From Acidimicrobiaceae bacterium (lineage in GTDB: Bacteria; Actinomycetota; Acidimicrobiia; Acidimicrobiales; RAAP-2), in assembly GCA_025463285.1 (NCBI GenBank), contig JAOBWI010000077.1, positions 1-40,911 on the forward strand: 40,911 nt of DNA, in the 5' to 3' direction. Numbering within the stretch: the first letter of the stretch is position 1; every line of letters starts with the position of its first letter. The notes beneath the pieces are model-generated. The model was not told the origin of the DNA. It did no database searches and saw only the letters and a program-made list of their open reading frames with translations. Below, piece by piece: positions 1-7,195 of the stretch. Both the position numbers and the translations under genes were made by a program.

Positions 1-46
1 GATGTGACACCAGAGTCCGGGCGACATTGAATTCGTCAAGTTAACG

Positions 47-2869
47 TTGAGCACAATGCCGGCCCGCATCGACCACGTTGAGCTTTCCAAGCGCACCCTT
101 CGCGACCGGGCAGCTGCGTTCGCCGCCAAGCACGCCGACGACTCCAGCGAAATGGCCGAGCGCCAGATCTTCTGGAACGACCTCTTCTCCATCTTCGGTC
201 GCGAGGTCAAGGAGGTTGGACGCTTTGAGCGTGCGGTGCGCCGCCTTTCCACCGGACGCCATGGTTGGATCGATCTGCTGGTACCTGGCGACATGGCAGT
301 CGAGCACAAGAGCCTGGGAGAGAACCTTGACGACGCCATGACCCAGCTCTTTGACTATCTCGACGACCTCCAGCCGGCGGCCGCGCCGTGGTTGGTGGTG
401 GCCTGCGACTTCCAAACCTTCTTCTGGCAGGACCTGCGAGCTGGAACCGAGGGGCGCTTCACCCTGGCCGAGCTACCTGATCACATCGAGCTCTTCTGGT
501 GGCTAGCCGGGCACGGGGCGTCCTCGGTCTTCGAGGACGAGGAGGAGGCCAACCTGGTCGCCACCGGGTATATGGCCACCCTGCACGACTCAGTACTGGC
601 CAGTGGCTACGATCCTCACGCTCTTCGCGAGTGGCTGACTCGGATCCTCTTCTGTCTCTTCGCCGATGACACCGCCGTCTGGGACAAGGACGCCTTCAAG
701 AACCACATCTTTCTCAATACGCGAGCCGACGGCGCTGATCTCGGACCAACCCTTGCGTACCTCTTCCAAGTTCTGAACACTCGTCCCGAGGACCTGCCTG
801 CCAATCTGGATGAGGACCTAGCCGCCTTCACCTACATCAATGGCGACCTGTTCGCGACGACCCTGCCGATTCCGAGCTGCGACGAAGCGACGCGCGACGC
901 GCTGTTGGCTGCGTGTAAGTTCGACTGGTCGGCCATCAGCCCCGCCATCTTCGGCTCGATGTTCCAGAACGTGATGACACCGGCGGAGCGGCGCCACCTC
1001 GGCGCCCACTACACCACTGAGGAGAACATACTCAAGACGATCCGCCCGATGTTCGTGGATGCTCTCGATGAGGAGCTAGCGGCGATACGGGTGACCTCGA
1101 GCGCCCAGAGCCACGCGGCACTCACTGCCTTTCACGACAAACTGGCCGGCCTGACTTTCCTGGACCCAGCCTGCGGCTGTGGCAACTTCCTCGTCATTGC
1201 CTACCGCGAGATCCGCCGGCTCGAGACCGAAGTGCTGCGCTCCATGCGAACGCAAGGGGTCTCCTCAGTGACACCGGCCATGGACGTCGCCCACTTCCTC
1301 AAGGTCACAGTTGGCCAGTTCTATGGCATCGAGATTGAGGAGTTCCCCGCGCGCATCGCTCGCACGGCGCTCTACCTGATGGACCACAAGGCGAACCGGG
1401 AGTTCTCGATCGAGTTCGGCGAGTACTTCGCGCGCTTTCCCATCCCAACGTCGCCGCACATCCGCATCGACAACGCGTTGCGCATCGACTGGAACGACGT
1501 GCTCACCGCCGAGCGCGCCAACTACGTCTTCGGTAACCCACCATTCCTTGGCAAGCAACAGCGCAACGACGAGCAACAAGAGGACATGAGCATCGTCTTC
1601 GCCGGTGAGCAAGGAACAGGAGTACTCGACTATGTCGCCGCTTGGTACAAGCACTCGATGGACTACGCCGGAACCCGCCCGATCCAGTTCGCGTACGTTT
1701 CCACAAACTCCATCACCCAAGGCGAACAGGTCCCGGCTCTGTGGCGGTCCTTCTACCACCGTGGCTTCGAGATCACCTTTGCGCACCGAACCTTCGCGTG
1801 GTCGAGCGAGGCCCGAGGCAGAGCACATGTTCACTGCGTCATCGTCGGCTTTGCCTATACGGGCGCTCGCCCAGGAACACGCGCCCTTTTCGACTACCCC
1901 GACATTGCTGGAGAACCGGTCAAGGAGATGGCCCGCGAGATCAATTGCTACCTGGCACCTGGTCCCGCAACCATCGTCGAGCGCCGGAGCGCGCCGTTCG
2001 ACCCGGAACTGCCGACAGTTGCCTTTGGTTCGATGCCTAACGACGGCGGGTGCCTCATCCTCTCGACAGAGGAAGCTGACCAGTTGCGTTCGGGCGCAGA
2101 CCCCGTTGCAGCTAACTACCTTCGCAAGCTCGTGGGTGCGGATGATCTGCTCAGCGGCGTCGTGCGCTGGTGCCTCTGGCTGAAGGACGCGCGGCCCGGT
2201 GACATCACAGCGTCGGCCTTCCTTCGCGAGCGCGTCGCGGCGGTACGCGAGTACCGCCTGCATAGCGCCAGGGCCCAAACCAGGTTCCTGGCCGAGACGC
2301 CGTCATTGTTTGGGGAGATCCGCCAACCCGATGGTCCGTACCTATGCATCCCACGTCACAGCTCCGAGAAACGGCGATTGGTGCCGATGGCCTTCGTCGA
2401 GGACGGCTCCATCGCTCACGACTCGACACTCACAGTCGAGGACGCCCCACGCTGGCTGTTCGCCATTCTGCAGTCTTCGATGTTCATGGCCTGGGTGCGG
2501 GCAGTTTCGGGGAAACTCGAAAGTCGACTTCGCATCAGCGCCGCGGTCGTATACAACACCTTCCCATTCCCTGAGCTCAACGACGACCAGCGCGGCGCGC
2601 TCTACAGAGTCGGCCAGCGCATCCTTGACGTGCGGGGCGAATTCCCCGACGCTACGCTCGCTGACCTCTACAGCCCGCTCGCCATGCCCGAGCTACTGGT
2701 GCGCGCCCATGATGAACTTGACCGGCTCGTCGTGTCAATCTTCGCCGGTCGACGCCAACTCGCCCTGGAGGCTGACCGGCTCGGAGTTCTCTTCGAGCGC
2801 TACGAGCAACTCCAGTCGCCACTGCTCGCTGCTGCCGCTGCGCAAAGGCCGCGGAGAACTCGAAGGTGA
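47..2869 (+). CDS. MmeI-like class IIL restriction-modification enzyme (nuclease + N6-adenine methyltransferase in one chain)
   Basis: Predicted single-polypeptide restriction-modification enzyme that recognises, methylates and cuts DNA. Residues are numbered from the TTG at 47. Near the N-terminus a D76-x9-E86-x-K88 pattern (WIDLL...AVEHKS) matches the D-x9-ExK nuclease site of MmeI. A helical linker follows. The gamma-class adenine methyltransferase core has SAM motif I DPACGCGNF at 373-381 and catalytic motif IV NPPF at 497-500. The C-terminal part (about 600-900) would hold target recognition. At 940 aa it is close to the roughly 920 aa of MmeI. The start is ambiguous: TTG at 47 or ATG at 56, neither with a clear ribosome site. 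An in-frame stop at 5-7 shows the gene does not begin far outside the window. The stop overlaps the GTG of the next gene. Family call is firm; specificity cannot be read. Confidence 0.88.
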   Translation: MSTMPARIDHVELSKRTLRDRAAAFAAKHADDSSEMAERQIFWNDLFSIFGREVKEVGRFERAVRRLSTGRHGWIDLLVPGDMAVEHKSLGENLDDAMTQLFDYLDDLQPAAAPWLVVACDFQTFFWQDLRAGTEGRFTLAELPDHIELFWWLAGHGASSVFEDEEEANLVATGYMATLHDSVLASGYDPHALREWLTRILFCLFADDTAVWDKDAFKNHIFLNTRADGADLGPTLAYLFQVLNTRPEDLPANLDEDLAAFTYINGDLFATTLPIPSCDEATRDALLAACKFDWSAISPAIFGSMFQNVMTPAERRHLGAHYTTEENILKTIRPMFVDALDEELAAIRVTSSAQSHAALTAFHDKLAGLTFLDPACGCGNFLVIAYREIRRLETEVLRSMRTQGVSSVTPAMDVAHFLKVTVGQFYGIEIEEFPARIARTALYLMDHKANREFSIEFGEYFARFPIPTSPHIRIDNALRIDWNDVLTAERANYVFGNPPFLGKQQRNDEQQEDMSIVFAGEQGTGVLDYVAAWYKHSMDYAGTRPIQFAYVSTNSITQGEQVPALWRSFYHRGFEITFAHRTFAWSSEARGRAHVHCVIVGFAYTGARPGTRALFDYPDIAGEPVKEMAREINCYLAPGPATIVERRSAPFDPELPTVAFGSMPNDGGCLILSTEEADQLRSGADPVAANYLRKLVGADDLLSGVVRWCLWLKDARPGDITASAFLRERVAAVREYRLHSARAQTRFLAETPSLFGEIRQPDGPYLCIPRHSSEKRRLVPMAFVEDGSIAHDSTLTVEDAPRWLFAILQSSMFMAWVRAVSGKLESRLRISAAVVYNTFPFPELNDDQRGALYRVGQRILDVRGEFPDATLADLYSPLAMPELLVRAHDELDRLVVSIFAGRRQLALEADRLGVLFERYEQLQSPLLAAAAAQRPRRTRR

Positions 2870-3447
2870 CCACACCGTCAGGCACGCCGCTTGAAGTGCT
2901 CGAGCGTCGGCTGAAACTCGTGCGTCGAAACATGAATGCGTCGCAGTTCGTGATCAATCTCGACGGCGCTCTGTCCATTTACCAGCCAACACAACCCCCA
3001 CGATTCCTCTGGGATGCCCGCCTTGGTGCCGATGAGCGAACACTCGCCGGTGTCCACGAGATGGTCCATGCGGTGCTTCATCCGCCCGGGTCGACGCCAG
3101 TAGGGAAGAACGAGAGAGTCGTCGAAGAGCGCATCGCGCACTACGTTGCTGGCAGGGCATGTACCCACTACGGCGTCACTGAGTACCTTGTCTTCCTCGA
3201 GCGCTGGCCGCTGCAGACATTCGATGTAGAGGGTGGCGAGAGTGAAGGAGTCGAACTGCTGTTCGCCACGCTCGTCGAGACATTCGACAACCCTGATAAC
3301 CTGCCCGCCTGGCTGGGCAGGGACAACCACAGCTTCGGGATCGCCCCGCTCGCATTGGCTTGGGCGACAGCTTCGCGGAAGCGGGCAACCACCCAGAGGT
3401 TGCTTCGGGGTTGTTCAATCGCAATGCCGGAGGCTGCCGGATCGTGA
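2866..3447 (+). CDS. ImmA/IrrE-type (DUF955-like) zinc metallopeptidase
   Basis: A 193-aa protein with a zinc-protease helix, VHEMVHAVLH (H64-E65-x2-H68), followed about 20 residues later by VVEERIAHYVA, where E87 or E88 can supply the third ligand. This layout is typical of the ImmA/IrrE family, whose members often cleave repressors of mobile elements or stress regulons. The GTG start at 2866 overlaps the stop of the MmeI-like gene in a GTGA junction, which argues for translational coupling and a shared task. No N-terminal helix-turn-helix is evident, so any repressor it acts on must be encoded elsewhere. A link to control of the restriction enzyme is inference from coupling alone. The internal ATG at 2932 is a possible but shorter start. 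Confidence 0.72.
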   Translation: MTTPSGTPLEVLERRLKLVRRNMNASQFVINLDGALSIYQPTQPPRFLWDARLGADERTLAGVHEMVHAVLHPPGSTPVGKNERVVEERIAHYVAGRACTHYGVTEYLVFLERWPLQTFDVEGGESEGVELLFATLVETFDNPDNLPAWLGRDNHSFGIAPLALAWATASRKRATTQRLLRGCSIAMPEAAGS

Positions 3448-3534
3448 CGTTCGAAAAGTTCAAATCATGGTGCTCAAGCGCCTCAGTCCGGGCGCCTCTT
3501 TACGCAGGGGCAGAAGACTGCAAGGCTGTTCTCG

Positions 3535-4650
3535 GTGGCTGACACCAACTTCTACGAATTGTTGGGGCTCCAGCCCACAGCGACTCCCGAGGAGATTCGT
3601 GCGGCCTATCGCGCGCTCGTCGTACGAGTACATCCTGACTCCGGTGGCAATGACGCCCTTTTTCGCCAGGTGAACCGTGCGTACGAGGTCCTCATCGATT
3701 CGTCAAGGCGCGAAGCGTACGACCGGAACGGCTACGTCGACCAGCGCGATCCTCAGGCAGACGCTCCCGCCCCCGGATGGCGCCGCACCGACAACCAGCC
3801 GCCCACGGGACAGCGCACAGCTAGTCCACCGGGCTCAAACGATGACCAAAATTCATCAGGCAAAGTTCCACCGAAGGGCGGGCCCACCACGACACCCCCG
3901 CCTGGTTCGGTGACTCCCAACGCTGGAGCTGGGGCAAACAGCAGTGCGCTACGCGCGCGCGCTGCGGCGAATCCGTCCAGGGCGTTGCTGGTCGTGGGCG
4001 TGCTTCTGCTGATGTTCGCTTCTGGGTCCGGAGGAGCGAGGTCGACCTTCCTGTTCTTCGGCTTCCTTGCGACCGTCATCGGCTTCGTAGGCGTCTTGGG
4101 CCGCCGAAAGGCCGCGCACCGCGCGGCCAATGAGCGCGCCGACATCGTGCGCATCGACTCCATGACCGGGACAGAGTTTGAAAAGCGGCTTGAGGCCGCT
4201 TTCGTCCACGTCGGGTACAGCGTGACACACGTTGGCGGACGCGGTGATTTCGGTGCCGACCTAGTACTGGAACTGCCCGGCACCCGAACGGTCGTGCAGG
4301 CGAAGCGGTGGACCAACGTGGTGGGACCCGGCGCAGTCCAAGAAGTTGTCGGGAGCCGCAGCTACTACGACGCCCAATACGCGATCGTGGTGACGACCAG
4401 TAGTTTCACGAAGGCCGCCATTGAACTTGCGCGGTCCAACAACGTTGAGCTGTGGGACCGATCTCAGCTCATCGAATTCCTCGCCGCTCAGGACCTAGGC
4501 CCACCCCGCAAGGGCGCGGCCCTCCTCGGTGATGAACTGCGAGCCGGCGCGCCCACCGCGCTCCGTGGCGGGCTCGTGGTCTTGGCGACGTTGCTGTCCG
4601 CCTCAGCCGCCGCCTCGAAGCCTCGGCGGAAGCCCAGGCGAAGGCGGTAG
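3535..4650 (+). CDS. J-domain / membrane / Mrr-like nuclease fusion protein
   Basis: A 371-aa protein with three recognisable parts. Residues 5-65 form a DnaJ J-domain with the HPD tripeptide at 33-35 and the following helix RQVNRAYEVL. A proline-, glycine- and serine-rich linker spans about 75-140. Two hydrophobic segments lie at about 149-165 and 170-188. Residues 208-318 resemble the Mrr_cat/restriction-endonuclease-like fold: E214 in TGTEFE, D242 in GDFGADLVL, and Q255-A-K257, giving the E...D...QxK set of Mrr-family nucleases. A third hydrophobic stretch (344-361) precedes a very basic tail (KPRRKPRRRR). The start is GTG at 3535. It lies 87 bp after the peptidase gene on the same strand. 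Likely role is DNA cleavage from the membrane, perhaps with an Hsp70 partner recruited through the J-domain; that is inference. Confidence 0.78.
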   Translation: MADTNFYELLGLQPTATPEEIRAAYRALVVRVHPDSGGNDALFRQVNRAYEVLIDSSRREAYDRNGYVDQRDPQADAPAPGWRRTDNQPPTGQRTASPPGSNDDQNSSGKVPPKGGPTTTPPPGSVTPNAGAGANSSALRARAAANPSRALLVVGVLLLMFASGSGGARSTFLFFGFLATVIGFVGVLGRRKAAHRAANERADIVRIDSMTGTEFEKRLEAAFVHVGYSVTHVGGRGDFGADLVLELPGTRTVVQAKRWTNVVGPGAVQEVVGSRSYYDAQYAIVVTTSSFTKAAIELARSNNVELWDRSQLIEFLAAQDLGPPRKGAALLGDELRAGAPTALRGGLVVLATLLSASAAASKPRRKPRRRR

Positions 4651-4658
4651 ACGTCACC

Positions 4659-5441
4659 GTGAGTCCGGCACCTGGAGGCGGCAACCTCGAAGAGGTACGC
4701 GGCGGCGGCATCAGTCACCGAGGACCGTCATCGATCGGTTACACGCCTGCGGCTGCGGTGGGCTTCGAGATAGTCCCTGAGGCGGTCCGTTCTCAGCTAC
4801 GCGCTATGGGCATCATCGGAGTGTCGCAGCTGTGCGCGAGCTGCGAAGAACTCGGGGTACGGCGTCGACCCGACGGCACCCACTATCAGTCCGGCGAGGC
4901 GTGGTGGGGCGACGCCACTCGAGCCGTGCTCATGACGCTAAGCAGGGAGATGGTGCAGCGTGGTGGCCGGCAGTTCTCGCCAGGCGGGGCGTGGAGAGTT
5001 AGCGGCATGGTGCACCACTTGGGAGATGTTGGTGGACCGGAGAAATCGACCTGGCAATACGATCCTGCGGCGTCGACGGGCAAGAGCGACTCTCCGCCAG
5101 TGAAGACCAACGACCCATTGGACTTGCTGCCTCCCGACGTGGCAGCTCCGGTCCGGGGTGGATCGAGCGACGTCTGGTTAGAGACATCTTCGTCAAGCGC
5201 CACCGAGTACCTGACAGCCATTCGAGTGCTTGCCAACAAGGTGCTGCAACTTGAGGCCAATCGCACCGCGCGAAGCAAAGCCGCACTTCTTCGCGCGGCG
5301 TGGACGTTGACCACCCTCGAGGCGCCAATCACCAAAAGTGTGCCATTCGCCTTCACTATTGATGGGCAAACACTCGCCTCGGGAGCGCGCAATGTGCTCG
5401 GCGGCACTCCGCCGGGCGTTCCCCGGCTGCCCGGGGGATAG
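4659..5441 (+). CDS. Hypothetical protein of the defence-like block
   Basis: A 260-aa frame that opens at GTG 4659, eight bases after the stop of the J-domain/nuclease gene, so it is probably the last gene of the same operon. I do not recognise a family. It has a glycine-rich N-terminus, a CASC pair near residue 61, a middle region rich in W, R and H (SGEAWWGD; GGAWRVSGMVHH), and a helical stretch near 185-225 with regular leucine, alanine and arginine spacing. No membrane segment or signal peptide is apparent. No ribosome site precedes the GTG, and a later ATG at 4806 is possible. A 197-aa frame on the opposite strand (4886-5479) is the competing reading. I prefer this strand because of operon spacing and composition. 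Confidence 0.55.
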   Translation: MSPAPGGGNLEEVRGGGISHRGPSSIGYTPAAAVGFEIVPEAVRSQLRAMGIIGVSQLCASCEELGVRRRPDGTHYQSGEAWWGDATRAVLMTLSREMVQRGGRQFSPGGAWRVSGMVHHLGDVGGPEKSTWQYDPAASTGKSDSPPVKTNDPLDLLPPDVAAPVRGGSSDVWLETSSSSATEYLTAIRVLANKVLQLEANRTARSKAALLRAAWTLTTLEAPITKSVPFAFTIDGQTLASGARNVLGGTPPGVPRLPGG

Positions 5442-5812
5442 TGGCTCGCCGGCGGTGGCAAAGCCAATCTTCGTACCAAGCCTTTTCGAACGGTGGGTTT
5501 AAAGCTCCACTTTGACTTACATCACTAAATCGAGTTGACGTTTGCGATCAGGGTTTACGGCGGCACATGAGTACGGGGCTCGCAAGCCCGCTACTTCTGG
5601 GCCAAATAGGTCGGTTCAGGTTAAACGCGTGTCACGAGTCGAATCAATGGGTTTCTGGGCGCTGGCGCTCTCGACGCCAATCTCAGGTTTGTCGCAAGTT
5701 GGCACTGGCATTGGCACTGGATTTCACTCTCATGGAGATGGAGCATCCAATCTCTGACCTCTGGCCTCGCGAAGTTCCAGCGCCCGAAAGAAGGCGCACA
5801 GATTCCAGTCCC
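5442..5812. other. Gene-poor stretch between the defence-like block and tRNA-Cys
   Basis: No convincing coding region is seen in these 371 bases. The stretch holds a 12-bp copy of part of tRNA-Cys (5569-5580), a tandem duplication of TTGGCACTGG (5699-5708 and 5711-5720), and a small GCGCC/GGCGC hairpin (5780-5797) just beyond the tRNA 3' end. The hairpin could weakly end tRNA transcription but has no T-run. It looks like a scarred junction between core chromosome and acquired genes. Confidence 0.5.
5569..5580 (+). repeat. 12-bp partial copy of tRNA-Cys (possible att remnant)
   Basis: The bases GAGTACGGGGCT occur here and again at 5839-5850 inside tRNA-Cys, in the same orientation and exactly 270 bp apart. 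In the tRNA this segment covers part of the T-stem, the variable region and the 3' side of the anticodon stem. The similarity carries on weakly into the anticodon loop (CGCAAGCCC here, TTGCAGGCCC in the tRNA). A partial tRNA duplicate beside a block of accessory genes suggests an old attachment site, but without an integrase this is only a candidate. Confidence 0.4.
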
Positions 5813-5886
5813 TGGAGGCGGCGTCCGGATTCGAACCGGAGTACGGGGCTTTGCAGGCCCCTGCCTAACCACTCGGCCACGCCGCC
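5813..5886 (-). tRNA. tRNA-Cys (anticodon GCA)
   Basis: Read on the minus strand, this folds as a full cloverleaf. The acceptor stem is GGCGGCG paired with CGCCGCC. The anticodon stem is GGGGC/GCCCC around loop CTGCAAA (anticodon GCA). The T-stem is TCCGG/CCGGA around TTCGAAT. The discriminator is U, the base expected for cysteine tRNAs, followed by an encoded CCA (5813-5815). It lies 26 bases downstream of the small membrane-protein frame. Its 3' end faces the defence-like block, the usual side for elements that integrate into tRNA genes. Confidence 0.97.
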
Positions 5887-5912
5887 AGAACTGCTCAGCC
5901 TACTTTGCCGGG

Positions 5913-6059
5913 CTAGTGGGACTGCGGGCGACGCGAAAAATGATGGAAGTGGCCGTAACAGATGGCGGCCACGATGAGCACGACCAAGACGGACTTGATG
6001 ACGGCGGTGAGGAGGCCGATGATGGCAAAGATCACCCACAGGACGATCAACACCAGCAC
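5913..6059 (-). CDS. Small hydrophobic membrane protein (48 aa)
   Basis: A short minus-strand frame begins at GTG (6057-6059), five bases after a GGAG ribosome site, and ends in TAG at 5913. The product starts MLVLIVLWVIFAII and is almost entirely one or two hydrophobic segments (residues 2-20 and 24-35), with a lone Lys at 22. It finishes with a polar, histidine- and arginine-rich tail (YGHFHHFSRRPQSH). The codons are ordinary for this genome. Another GTG two codons upstream (6063-6065) would give 50 aa. I know no function for it. The residue pattern makes it more than a random frame, but this is not a strong call. Confidence 0.5.
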   Translation of the reverse strand: MLVLIVLWVIFAIIGLLTAVIKSVLVVLIVAAICYGHFHHFSRRPQSH

Positions 6060-6103
6060 GATCACTCCGAGGTCTTAAGAACCGCCATGGCGTGCCCCAC
6101 TTC

Positions 6104-6147
6104 GTAAGCCAATTGTAAGCCAGTAACTCAAAACGCCTCTGTATCCT
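6104..6147 (+). promoter_or_regulatory. Putative promoter of the L,D-transpeptidase gene
   Basis: TATCCT at 6142-6147 fits the actinobacterial TANNNT -10 element. It sits six bases upstream of the GTG at 6154, the spacing typical of leaderless mRNAs. Two direct copies of GTAAGCCA (6104-6111 and 6115-6122, 11 bp apart) lie upstream where a regulator could bind. No good -35 box is seen. Confidence 0.4.
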
Positions 6148-7194
6148 GTGATGGTGATACGACGATTCGTGCTAACGGGCGCACTCTCCATCACCGTTCT
6201 CGCTGGCACGCTCCTCCCGACACTAAGCGCGGGCGCGCTCACCACCTTTCACATCGCGGTGATGTTGCCCTCGACCCTGTCGAATAACTTGCCCCTCCTT
6301 CGCCTGCACTTCTCCTCCCCGACTACCGCCCGCCGCTTGCCACCCCTGGTGACTAAGCCCGTCATCGCCACCCGGTGGGAGCAGGTCTCGCCCAACGACG
6401 TGCAGGCTGTGCCAACAGTCGCCCTTTCTCCTTCCACGAACTACACAATTAGCGCACCCACGCGAATGAGTTGCCGTCGTTACTGCGCCTTCACTACCCT
6501 GCGACCAGCAGTGGCTAGCGTGGCGACGAATCTCACCTGGGAGGCGCAGCTGCTTGCGCAGTTGAACTACCTGCCTCTTACCTTCACGCCCGGCACGACA
6601 CAGATCGCGCCGTCACAAGAAGTGAACGGAACCTTTACCTGGGCCTACCCCCATCTGCCGCTCACCCTGAGTTCGCAGTGGACCCTCGGTAGTGACAACG
6701 TCATTCTCCGCGGTGCTCTTGACACCTTTCAGAGTCAGAACAATCTTCCCGTTACCGGAGAGGCCGACGCCACGACCTGGGCCGATCTGGTGAAGGCCGC
6801 CGACAGCGATCGCGTTGATCCCGCCACCTACAACTACGTCGACGTCACCGAGACCGTGCCCGAGACACTGACCCTGTACCACTCGGGCAAGGTGATCTTC
6901 ACCACGCTGGTTAACACCGGCATTGAGCCGGTCCCCACGGAGCTCGGTACCTACCCCGTGTACGAGCGATTCTTCTCGACCACCATGTCGGGCACCAACC
7001 CCGACGGCACCAAGTACGCCGACCCCAATATTCCCTGGGTCTCGTACTTCAACGGCGGCGACGCGCTGCACGGATTCATTCGCTCATCCTACGGCTACCC
7101 GCAGAGCCTCGGCTGTGTCGAGATGCCCTTCGCCTCAGCGAAGACCGTCTTTCCCTACACCCCCATCGGCACCCTGGTCACAGTTCGCGCGTAG
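6148..7194 (+). CDS. Exported L,D-transpeptidase (YkuD) with peptidoglycan-binding domain
   Basis: Forms or edits 3-3 cross-links in peptidoglycan outside the membrane. The N-terminus (IRRFVLTGALSITVLAGTLL) is a signal peptide or anchor. A PG_binding_1-like segment lies at about 182-216, with the LRGALDTFQSQNNLPVTG pattern. The YkuD catalytic domain occupies 230-347, with H308-G309 and the S320-x-G322-C323 motif containing the nucleophilic cysteine. At 348 aa the size is normal for actinobacterial enzymes of this type. The frame can start at GTG 6148, ATG 6151 or GTG 6154. No ribosome site is seen, and the -10-like TATCCT ends at 6147, so a leaderless start at 6154 is likely. The stop lies 1 bp from the stop of convergent dinB. 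Confidence 0.88.
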   Translation: MMVIRRFVLTGALSITVLAGTLLPTLSAGALTTFHIAVMLPSTLSNNLPLLRLHFSSPTTARRLPPLVTKPVIATRWEQVSPNDVQAVPTVALSPSTNYTISAPTRMSCRRYCAFTTLRPAVASVATNLTWEAQLLAQLNYLPLTFTPGTTQIAPSQEVNGTFTWAYPHLPLTLSSQWTLGSDNVILRGALDTFQSQNNLPVTGEADATTWADLVKAADSDRVDPATYNYVDVTETVPETLTLYHSGKVIFTTLVNTGIEPVPTELGTYPVYERFFSTTMSGTNPDGTKYADPNIPWVSYFNGGDALHGFIRSSYGYPQSLGCVEMPFASAKTVFPYTPIGTLVTVRA

Positions 7195-7195
7195 G

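Noticed and set aside
1265..2278. 337-aa minus-strand reading frame inside the MmeI-like gene
   Set aside because: It lies wholly antisense to a gene with clear catalytic motifs, and its translation shows no domain pattern; a GC-rich shadow frame.
4886..5479. 197-aa minus-strand frame over the hypothetical gene
   Set aside because: Proline-rich, irregular translation and no ribosome site; operon spacing favours the plus-strand frame. Not fully excluded.
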